From MA-ANB-1 sp965216445 (GTDB lineage: Bacteria; Actinomycetota; Acidimicrobiia; Spongiisociales; ZC4RG35): a DNA stretch of 64,000 nt. Where the stretch lies: assembly GCA_965216445.1 (NCBI GenBank), contig OZ244166.1:2545531-2609530 (forward strand), given 5' to 3'. Positions 32,083-39,245 of the stretch are shown here, piece after piece. Position numbers and translations under genes: made by a program. A model generated the notes under the pieces. It saw only the letters and a program-made list of their open reading frames with translations, had not been told where the DNA came from and did no database searches. Each line of letters opens with the position of its first letter. Positions within the stretch are counted from its first letter, which is position 1.

Positions 32083-33142
32083 TCGTATGGACTGGGGGCC
32101 ACCGGGTCGAGGAACGCCCGGGCCATATGGCCGAGCGTCGGGAGGACGCATATTCCGGCGGGTTATGGGGTTCATGGCCATCCTCATCCTCACAGCCGCG
32201 GTGACTGGTGCAGTTGTTGCGACGGGCCTCGCCGCACTGGAGGGTGGAGAACGCTGGGTGGTGGTGGGCCTGGTAGTTGTCCTCTTTGTTGCCTTTGGGC
32301 TATTCCTCAGACGTCAAATGACAAGGACTTGGGCTCCTGTTGGTGAACTTCTCGACGCCACCCAAAAGCTGGCCGACGGAGACGCAGCCGTTCGCATTCA
32401 ACGTCGCGATCGGAGCCCGTTTGGTCGAGTTGCGGAGTCTTTCAACGTGATGGCGGCCCGACTGGAAGAGGAGGAAACCAGACGCAGACGCCTCCTCGCC
32501 GATCTTGGACACGAGTTGCGGACACCATTAACCGTGATCCGCGGCGAAATCGAGGCGGTTCTCGATGGTCTGCATCCACCCGACTCTCTCAGCGGTGTCG
32601 TCGACGAAGTCACGCTGATGGAGCGCCTTCTCGAGGACTTGCGCCTCCTTTCGATTGCCGAAGCCGGACAGCTCAGGTTGGAATACGAGTCAGTCGACAT
32701 TGGGAATCTGGTCAAAGACTGCGTTGCATCGTTTGCCTCAGTGCATGAATCTCAAGGGATCGACGTTGTGATCGAAGAACCCAAGCGCTCCGCTTCGATC
32801 GAGGCAGATCCGTATCGTATCCACCAGGTGCTGAGCAATCTGATCAGCAATGCCAACAAGGCGATGCAGGACGGAGGCAGGCTCTTGATAACGGTGGAAG
32901 ACCTGTTCGACGAGGTTGTAGTCGAAGTCGCCGACTCGGGTCAGGGTATCCCCGACGACCAACTCGACCGGATCTTCGACCGCTTTGCCACCGCTGCCGG
33001 GACCGCAGGGTCAGGATTGGGGCTGTCGATTGCTCGAGATTTGGTTGAAGCCCACGGTGGCAACCTGTCCGCTCGGAACCACGATGGAGGAGGAGCGGTG
33101 TTTGTTGTGACGCTTCCGGTTTCGCAGGGGACACCGAGCTAG
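32075..33142 (+). CDS. Sensor histidine kinase
   Basis: 355-aa membrane kinase. The short cytoplasmic N-terminus is rich in Gly/Pro/Arg, two membrane helices (about 30-54 and 61-79) enclose almost no outer loop, then HAMP (about 80-132), H-box DLGHELRTPL with H146, N-box NLISNANKAM, and G-boxes DSGQGIPDD and AGSGLGLSIA. ATG 32075 lies inside the regulator's last codons; the frame from 32027 is rejected. The near absence of an extracytoplasmic domain suggests an intramembrane-sensing kinase, perhaps using the 30960 membrane protein (inference). Confidence 0.9.
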   Translation: MPNRMDWGPPGRGTPGPYGRASGGRIFRRVMGFMAILILTAAVTGAVVATGLAALEGGERWVVVGLVVVLFVAFGLFLRRQMTRTWAPVGELLDATQKLADGDAAVRIQRRDRSPFGRVAESFNVMAARLEEEETRRRRLLADLGHELRTPLTVIRGEIEAVLDGLHPPDSLSGVVDEVTLMERLLEDLRLLSIAEAGQLRLEYESVDIGNLVKDCVASFASVHESQGIDVVIEEPKRSASIEADPYRIHQVLSNLISNANKAMQDGGRLLITVEDLFDEVVVEVADSGQGIPDDQLDRIFDRFATAAGTAGSGLGLSIARDLVEAHGGNLSARNHDGGGAVFVVTLPVSQGTPS

Positions 33143-33144
33143 AT

Positions 33145-34341
33145 CTAAACGACGTACGCGTGCAGATCCCCGTTCTTATGGATCTCGAGGTCTTCCATGC
33201 CAAGCCACGTCGCGACAAGCTCGAGTTCTTTTCGCAATTCGCGACCTACTCGGACCTGGTCAACCCCGTCTTCGCCGAAGGCGCCTTTCACCAGCAAACG
33301 ACCTGCTTTTCGGTCTGTCTTCAAGTCGACACGAGCAACCAGGTCACCGTCCAGTAAGAAGGGAAGCACGTAGTAGCCGTAGATCCGTTTCGGTTCGGGA
33401 ACATAGATCTCGATCCGGTAGTGGAAGTCCCAGATGCGCTCGGTTCGATCTCTGTACCAAACCAGGCTGTCGAAGGGCGACAACAAGGCTGTTCCTCGAG
33501 CTCGGCGGGGCAATACGGCGTCGGGGTCGAGGTATCCCGGTTTTGGCCAACCGTCCACGTCAACTTCGATCAATTTGTCGGCTGCAACGAGGTCGGAGAT
33601 GGCGGCCCTCGCAAGCTGGCTACCCCCTTTGACCTGGTTGAACCTCGGATAGTCGATCAGGTCGTTGGCCGTCGCCACCCCCATATGGCGTGCAGCGTTC
33701 ATCAACAGCAGTGGAGCTGCTTCTTCCATGCTCAGGTGAGGAGGGCCAAGATGTGCGGGAGCAACCACTCGTTCCGTCAAGTCATACATCCGGGTGAAGT
33801 TGGGGCGGGCGGCCGTGGTGACTTTCCCTTGAAAGAAAAGCGCCTCGAGAGCGACCTTGCCTTTGGACCAGTTCCACATGGCCGGAGCACCACGCTCTCC
33901 GGGGTCCTTGAGATCGGAGGCTTTCAGCGGACCAAACGACCGGACCTGGTCCAGGACGTCGGCGAGATAATGCGGTTCGTTCTCGACCAGCTCAACGAAT
34001 CGGCTCCATCGCACGGGCCGGTTCATGAGCCAGCGCCAAAGTCGGTGATCTTCAACCGGTATCAGAGAAGCCTCATGGCCCCAGTACTCGAACAGCTCGC
34101 CCGAACCCCACAACCAATCGTCGAGACCCGCCCGGTCGTAACTACCAAGCCTGGAGAAGAACGGCATGTAATGGGTGCGGCTGAAGACATTCACCGAATC
34201 GAGTTGAACGATCCCAACATCTGACATCACCCTTCGGAAGTGACGTGCATCCACGCGACCTGTAGGCCTGGGACGGTTGAATCCCTGTGCGGCAAGGGCA
34301 TAGCGTCTCGCTTGGTCGTTGGTTATCCGGCGCATCGGCAT
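33145..34341 (-). CDS. YcaQ/AlkZ-like DNA glycosylase (HTH_42 family)
   Basis: 398-aa winged-helix protein of the HTH_42 family that includes E. coli YcaQ (AlkX) and Streptomyces AlkZ, DNA glycosylases that unhook interstrand cross-links. Conserved early segment IVQLDSVNVFSRTHYMPFFSRLG contains Q46-L-D48, the QxD catalytic motif of the YcaQ type (AlkZ has QxQ). The middle has WGHEASLIP and the C-terminal part PFLLDGDLVARVDLKTDRK. It is a single gene convergent with the kinase. With the AlkD-like gene at 5131 it gives the window two alkylation-repair enzymes. Confidence 0.82.
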   Translation of the reverse strand: MPMRRITNDQARRYALAAQGFNRPRPTGRVDARHFRRVMSDVGIVQLDSVNVFSRTHYMPFFSRLGSYDRAGLDDWLWGSGELFEYWGHEASLIPVEDHRLWRWLMNRPVRWSRFVELVENEPHYLADVLDQVRSFGPLKASDLKDPGERGAPAMWNWSKGKVALEALFFQGKVTTAARPNFTRMYDLTERVVAPAHLGPPHLSMEEAAPLLLMNAARHMGVATANDLIDYPRFNQVKGGSQLARAAISDLVAADKLIEVDVDGWPKPGYLDPDAVLPRRARGTALLSPFDSLVWYRDRTERIWDFHYRIEIYVPEPKRIYGYYVLPFLLDGDLVARVDLKTDRKAGRLLVKGAFGEDGVDQVRVGRELRKELELVATWLGMEDLEIHKNGDLHAYVV

Positions 34342-34416
34342 CCGACGCTAGTCATCCGATGTGACAGATTTCCTGCCGTCAAGGCGCCTCCACCTGGATG
34401 GCGGCGACCCGATGCC

Positions 34417-34833
34417 TTAGATTCCTGAGTCCTTCATGGAACCGGTGATCTTGCCCAGGTCGACCCGGTAGAGAAAACAAACCACTTCGCGATCGCCGTT
34501 GTTCCACGACTCATCAGTCGGGATCAACCACGCAAAATCTAGGTCCGAGAGTTCGTAGGACTGGCCGACGAAGTCAGCAAACCTGTCAACACATCCGGCG
34601 TCGGCCAAATCGGCGGCCACGTCAAATCCCGGGTAGGTCGATTCGGTCATGTCGTAGGTTGCGTAAACCTCGTTGTCGTGAGGCTCGGAGCACTCGACTA
34701 CTGGCACGTCAGAGACTTCGGTGGCTAGATCAGCGGTGTCATCGAAGCAGTCACCCACTTCGAGAGTATGCACATTTCCTTGAGTGCAGGCGGCGAGCGC
34801 CAGGGCGAAAAGCAAACCGTAGAACCACTTCAT
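34417..34833 (-). CDS. Lipoprotein with septum-formation-like domain
   Basis: 138-aa secreted lipoprotein. The signal peptide MKWFYGLLFALALAAC ends in a lipobox; the mature part, LEVGDCFDD, VVECSEPHDNEVYA, DAGCVDRFADFVG and REVVCFLYR, matches the four-cysteine actinobacterial Septum_form type domain. Family members are associated with septation and envelope assembly, but the molecular role is unknown. ATG 34833 has GAGGAG upstream; the longer frame to 34938 only adds charged residues before the signal peptide. It is divergent from purB. Confidence 0.78.
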   Translation of the reverse strand: MKWFYGLLFALALAACTQGNVHTLEVGDCFDDTADLATEVSDVPVVECSEPHDNEVYATYDMTESTYPGFDVAADLADAGCVDRFADFVGQSYELSDLDFAWLIPTDESWNNGDREVVCFLYRVDLGKITGSMKDSGI

Positions 34834-34942
34834 TCGTTTCCACTCCTCGAGTGTCGGGAACCAAACCATATATCGGATGTCGGCGACCGGCGGTTTAGGC
34901 ATACGTTGGGCAGCCCTCTCGCCTGTGGCATCATCCAACTCA

Positions 34943-36244
34943 GTGATTGAGCGTTACACCCTTCCTGAGATGGGAAATCTCTGGAGAGAGCCCAGGAAAC
35001 TGAGGGCTTGGAAAGAGGTTGAGGTGCTGGCTTCGGAGGCTTGGAACCGACTGGGCAAAGTGCCCGATGGTGTCGCTGACTCTGCTCGCGCAGCTGCGGT
35101 TCCGACGCCAGAGGAGGTCGCCGCCCGTGAAGAAGTCACCAATCACGACCTCGCCGCCTTTGTCGACCTCCTCGGCCAGAATGCAGGACCGGTCGCCGCA
35201 CCGTGGATCCACTACGGGTTGACCTCCTCCGATGTTCTCGACACTGCCGGTGGACTGATACTCAAGGAGGCATCACAGTTACTGCTTCAGAGCCTGGCTG
35301 ACCTTTTTGAAATCGTGAAGGCGAAGGCTGAGGAACACCGCGAGACCTACATGGTCGGGCGCACCCACGGGATTTGGGCGGAGCCGACAACATTCGGTCT
35401 GAAGTTGACCGGCTGGGCGTTCGAGTTGGCCCGTGACCACCGACGTCTGCTCGATGCCGCAGAAGAGGTGTCAGTCGGAAAGATTTCCGGAGCGGTCGGT
35501 ACTTATGCGCAGGTGCCGCCCGAAGTGGAAACCTATGTCTGCGAGCAGTTGGGCTTGACCGTTGAACCCGCGTCAACCCAAATCACCTCCAGAGACCGCC
35601 ACGCTCGCTGGTTGCAGACTCTGGCATTGGTAGGTGCCTCCATCGAACGAATGGCGACGGAGGTTCGCCATCTCCAGAGGTCCGAGGTCGCTGAAGTCCG
35701 AGAAGCGTTCCGAAAGGGCCAGAAAGGCTCATCGGCGATGCCCCACAAGCGAAACCCGATACTCTCCGAGAGAATGACCGGGATGGCCCGCCTGCTGCGT
35801 GGCTATTCGCAGGTCGGTCTGGAGAACGTCGCCCTCTGGCACGAGAGAGACATCAGTCACTCTTCCGCCGAGCGTGTGGTCCTACCGGATGCCTCGATCA
35901 CTCTCCACTACATGCTCGTCAAGTTCGCCGGTCTGATCGATCGTCTCGTCGTCGACTCCGCTCGAATGGAACAGAACCTGGAGTCCACCAACGGACTCAT
36001 ATTCAGCCAACCGGTACTTCTCGCCTTGGTTGAGCTGGGTACGTCTCGAGATGACGCTTATCGGATCGTCCAGCGGAATGCGATGGCCGCATGGGACGGG
36101 AAGGGGCACCTGCGGGACCTTCTCCTTGCCGACCCGGATGTCAGCCTCGACCCTGAACAGATTTCCGATTGTTTTGATCTGGCGCGGGTCGGGGAGTCGG
36201 CATCAATTTTATTTGAAAGACTTTCCGAGCTTTCCCTCGACTGA
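34943..36244 (+). CDS. purB: Adenylosuccinate lyase
   Basis: Catalyses two fumarate-releasing steps: SAICAR to AICAR and adenylosuccinate to AMP. The 433-aa homotetrameric enzyme begins VIERYTLPEMGNLW and has the flexible signature loop GSSAMPHKRNP, THGIWAEPTTFG and TSSDVLDTA. GTG 34943 gives the standard N-terminus; the in-frame extension from 34877 is rejected. There is no clear ribosome-binding site. It is a single gene, with a convergent terminator against the MBL gene; it is one of five separate purine loci here and lacks the composite palindrome element. Confidence 0.95.
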   Translation: MIERYTLPEMGNLWREPRKLRAWKEVEVLASEAWNRLGKVPDGVADSARAAAVPTPEEVAAREEVTNHDLAAFVDLLGQNAGPVAAPWIHYGLTSSDVLDTAGGLILKEASQLLLQSLADLFEIVKAKAEEHRETYMVGRTHGIWAEPTTFGLKLTGWAFELARDHRRLLDAAEEVSVGKISGAVGTYAQVPPEVETYVCEQLGLTVEPASTQITSRDRHARWLQTLALVGASIERMATEVRHLQRSEVAEVREAFRKGQKGSSAMPHKRNPILSERMTGMARLLRGYSQVGLENVALWHERDISHSSAERVVLPDASITLHYMLVKFAGLIDRLVVDSARMEQNLESTNGLIFSQPVLLALVELGTSRDDAYRIVQRNAMAAWDGKGHLRDLLLADPDVSLDPEQISDCFDLARVGESASILFERLSELSLD

Positions 36245-36265
36245 CTTCGAGGTCGAGAGTCAGTC
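36239..36265. terminator. Hairpin between purB and the MBL hydrolase gene
   Basis: GACTGAC (36239-36245) pairs with GTCAGTC (36259-36265) across a 13-nt loop, spanning both convergent stops. Confidence 0.6.
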
Positions 36266-36982
36266 CGGGAGCATCACCAGGGCTGCCTGAGGCGAACCTG
36301 ACCACGGTCTGCCATGCCCGGGAAGAATCAGGTCGGCGTCGAGATCGCGAATTCGCCCCAATGAGGTCCGAGCTAGGTCTGCGTCGAGATGAAATCTCTT
36401 GTCCATGACCTGTGGACCCGTCCTATCGCCGAGCAAGTCCATCGTCACCAGGCCGTCACCGCTGAACAGAATCCCCTTGTCTTTGCAGTGAAACATCACG
36501 TGCCCTTCGGTGTGTCCTGGCGTGTGGACTGCGACCGGATTACCAGGTAGATCAAGCCTGTCGCGGTCGGCGAAGGTGCCGACAGTCTCGAGATGGTCGA
36601 GAGTCAACACTCCAGCCCAGATCATCGGCAGAAAGTTGCGCAGTGCCTTGATGCTGAACATGGGCAGCTCAGTGGCAGTCACCGCAAAACGCCCTGTGTA
36701 CGTGCCCACGGCCCGCTCTTCCTCGTCTTCGTGGACCATTACATCCACACCGGCATCTTGGGCCTTCTTTGCCAGTCCAAAATGGTCAGCGTGGGCATGG
36801 GTCGCCACCACTCCCGCGACGGAGTCAAGCGAGAGGCCCACACTCTGCAGACCGTCGTTGAGGACCTTCCACTCCCGGGAACAACCGGCGTCAATGACAG
36901 TCGCTTCGTCCCCCTCTTTCAGCAGATAGAAGTTGTGGTCGCGGCTTCCTAGCTTGAATACACCATCCGCAACCTGCTCCAT
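36260..36982 (-). CDS. MBL-fold metallo-hydrolase
   Basis: 240-aa metallo-beta-lactamase-fold hydrolase. Metal ligands are visible in order: THAHADH (HxHxDH), HTPGHTEGH, FSGD and ILPGHGRP, a full di-zinc set of the glyoxalase II/YflN-like type. The substrate is unknown. Start ATG 36982 has TAACTT 6 nt upstream, a leaderless arrangement. It is convergent with purB and divergent (58 bp) from a membrane protein gene that carries the same type of start. Confidence 0.85.
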   Translation of the reverse strand: MEQVADGVFKLGSRDHNFYLLKEGDEATVIDAGCSREWKVLNDGLQSVGLSLDSVAGVVATHAHADHFGLAKKAQDAGVDVMVHEDEEERAVGTYTGRFAVTATELPMFSIKALRNFLPMIWAGVLTLDHLETVGTFADRDRLDLPGNPVAVHTPGHTEGHVMFHCKDKGILFSGDGLVTMDLLGDRTGPQVMDKRFHLDADLARTSLGRIRDLDADLILPGHGRPWSGSPQAALVMLPD

Positions 36983-37040
36983 ACCCTGAAGTTAGTCCGT
37001 CGCGCTCAACGGATGCGGAGATCGCTTCTAGGCTTGAAGG

Positions 37041-37949
37041 GTGGCCAAGTATCCTCCGCTCCTACCCAAAACGCGGACGCTCTTTGTTGTCTTCCGAGCG
37101 GTTGCCGTCCTCATGGTCCTCCTTGCGGTTTGGGCGATCGCTACCGGCGATACTGCCGAACTGACCACCACCGAGCTGCGGATTCTCATCGGAGCAATCG
37201 CCCTGGTCGTCGCAAGCTGGATGAGCCCATACTCGCCATGGTTCCTGGTCTTTCTTGCGGTGCCGATAATCGTGTTCCCGATCAGCGGGGCAACTGGAAT
37301 CGCCGTGTTCGCCGTCACGGTGGGGGTGTTCGTATGGCTTGTCTGGCGGCGAACCCAACCGGTGATCCTCGACCCAGCCGGTGTGCGGCGCGTGGATGAC
37401 GACGCTGTCATGCCGGGTGCCATTGCTTTCGTCGAGGAGTTCGAACGGCTTGGCTGGTCTCGTATCGGAGCCGTGGGCGCAGACCTAGGGAAACTCGACG
37501 TGACCATGAGCGGGCTGATGTCGCCGGATCGGACAAGCTACGTGGAGGTGACAGATCTCGTAATTGCCATCACCAGTGTGTTCACTGACGGTCGAACCCT
37601 CGTGACACGCAACTCCGGGGGCCACACGATGGGAGACTGGGTTCTCGCGAATGACATGCGCGGGGCGTCACCAACTGAACTTGCTCAAGGACATCGAAGA
37701 GCCCTTGAGATTCTCCGTACTCAAAGTATCTCGCCTCAACGGCTCGAGAAAACAGGTCTCGTAGATTTCATCGTCGAACAGGAGAGGGCTTCGATCGGCT
37801 TTGCCAATGGACAGCGACCGAAATTGGCCAACAGTCTCAAAGGTGTTGGACCCCTTGACGATTCGGAGGAGTCCCTGGCGAGGATCAAGAGGTGGCAGTG
37901 GAAATCGGGTCCCGACTTCAACCACCTTCTCGGCCAATCGAAGCGATAA
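37041..37949 (+). CDS. Multi-pass membrane protein with C-terminal soluble domain
   Basis: 302-aa protein I cannot assign. Four hydrophobic helices occupy about residues 12-105 (FVVFRAVAVLMVLLAVWAI, LRILIGAIALVVASW, WFLVFLAVPIIVFPI, AVFAVTVGVFVWLVW), followed by a cytoplasmic domain of about 190 residues with VMPGAIAFVEEFERLGW and TLVTRNSGGHTMGDWVLA. GTG 37041 is preceded by TAGGCT at 6 nt, a leaderless signature. It is a lone gene with no helpful neighbour. Confidence 0.65.
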   Translation: MAKYPPLLPKTRTLFVVFRAVAVLMVLLAVWAIATGDTAELTTTELRILIGAIALVVASWMSPYSPWFLVFLAVPIIVFPISGATGIAVFAVTVGVFVWLVWRRTQPVILDPAGVRRVDDDAVMPGAIAFVEEFERLGWSRIGAVGADLGKLDVTMSGLMSPDRTSYVEVTDLVIAITSVFTDGRTLVTRNSGGHTMGDWVLANDMRGASPTELAQGHRRALEILRTQSISPQRLEKTGLVDFIVEQERASIGFANGQRPKLANSLKGVGPLDDSEESLARIKRWQWKSGPDFNHLLGQSKR

Positions 37950-38030
37950 CCGCTAGCTTCTCTCCGATCACGTGAGTTGCGATATCACCGAGCAGAACAC
38001 CCCGGTCGACAGGGGAATCACGCGGTCGGT

Positions 38031-39188
38031 ATGACCGACGTTGTCATTGTCGGAGGAGCGGCGACTGGTTGGGCGACGGCGTTCCATCTGAAGCGAATTC
38101 AGCCCAACTTGGCCGTCGAGGTGGTTGAGAAGGACCCTACGCTGGCCCGGTCGTCGACACTCCTCTCTGACGGAAACATGCGGTTGCAGTTCAACCTCCC
38201 TGAGAACATCGAGATGTCGCTGTACGGGCTGGAGTGCATCGACAACTTCGGTGCGATCGTTGGCGACGACGCCCTAGCGGTTGATCACCGGCTCCAAGGG
38301 AACCTCTTCTTGGTGGACAAAGCGGGCAAAGAAGAAGCCCTCCTCGGTATCGAGCGACAGAATCAACTCGGTTGCGACACCGAGTGGTTGGACATGGAGG
38401 AGGTCGCTCGTCGATTTCCCGCGGCTCGATCGGAGAGGCTCGTCGGCGGAACCTTCGGATCCAAAGATGGCCCGGTTGATCCTGGCCAAGTCGTCGATGG
38501 ATATCGCAGGACGGCGTTGCAGCGCGGAGTCCGCTCCATCATCGGTACAGCACAGTCGGTAGTCGTCGACGGTGACGTCCGAGGAGTTGTCGTCGATGAC
38601 AAAGTCGTTGAAGCCGACAATGTGATCGTTGCTGCGGGGGCATGGTCGACCGATCTCCTGGCGACCGTCGGGATATCGATTCCCGTTGACCCGGTGATGA
38701 GGACGGTCTATGTCATTGCAGGTCAGATCGAAGGCCACTCTCATCTTCCGAGCATCTTTCTCCCTTCAGGTGCTTACATGCTCCCCGAACCGGGAAACAC
38801 ATTCCTGATGGCATGGTCAACAGACGCTGATCCGATCGGATTCGACTTCACACCTGCGCCCCGCTCACGGTTCTACGAAGTCATCTGGCCTGAGATCGTC
38901 AGCCATCTCCCGGTGTTCGACCAGCTCGAGGTCATGCAATCTTGGGCTGGTCTCTATGCGCAGAACACCCTCGACGCCAACGCCATCCTGGGCGAGTGGC
39001 CCGGAATCGATGGGCTATATGTGGCGGCTGGTTTTAGCGGGCATGGCTTCCAACACTGTCACGCCATGGGGCGCCACCTCGCCGAGCTGATCACCGGGAC
39101 AGCGCCCTCTATCGACCTCTCCCGCTTCGGCCCGGAAAGAGTGATCTCGGGCGAACCGTACGCCGAGCACGCGGGGAGGATCATCTAA
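38031..39188 (+). CDS. FAD-dependent amino-acid oxidase/sarcosine-oxidase-like oxidoreductase
   Basis: 385-aa flavoprotein of the DAO family (sarcosine oxidase, glycine oxidase, D-amino-acid dehydrogenase). The N-terminal dinucleotide-binding strand is VVIVGGAATGWATAFHL, with Ala/Thr in place of the usual later glycines; the second acid VEKD follows. The C-terminal FAD site reads GLYVAAGFSGHGFQHCHAMGRHLAELI, typical of these oxidases. ATG 38031 gives the family N-terminus. The exact amine substrate is not evident. Confidence 0.8.
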   Translation: MTDVVIVGGAATGWATAFHLKRIQPNLAVEVVEKDPTLARSSTLLSDGNMRLQFNLPENIEMSLYGLECIDNFGAIVGDDALAVDHRLQGNLFLVDKAGKEEALLGIERQNQLGCDTEWLDMEEVARRFPAARSERLVGGTFGSKDGPVDPGQVVDGYRRTALQRGVRSIIGTAQSVVVDGDVRGVVVDDKVVEADNVIVAAGAWSTDLLATVGISIPVDPVMRTVYVIAGQIEGHSHLPSIFLPSGAYMLPEPGNTFLMAWSTDADPIGFDFTPAPRSRFYEVIWPEIVSHLPVFDQLEVMQSWAGLYAQNTLDANAILGEWPGIDGLYVAAGFSGHGFQHCHAMGRHLAELITGTAPSIDLSRFGPERVISGEPYAEHAGRII

Positions 39189-39245
39189 CCCGCTCTCCGC
39201 AGTTATCTGTTGCGATGGCGACAGATGATTCGGCGCAGAAGGGCT

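Noticed and set aside
32118..32131. GGGCCATATGGCCG as another operator
   Set aside because: It lies inside the histidine kinase coding sequence, has a shorter centre and lacks the second half-element.
34864..34880. Composite element upstream of purB (CCATATATCGG)
   Set aside because: Imperfect palindrome and no CCTWAGGAA at the required 5-nt distance, so purB is not included in the proposed regulon.
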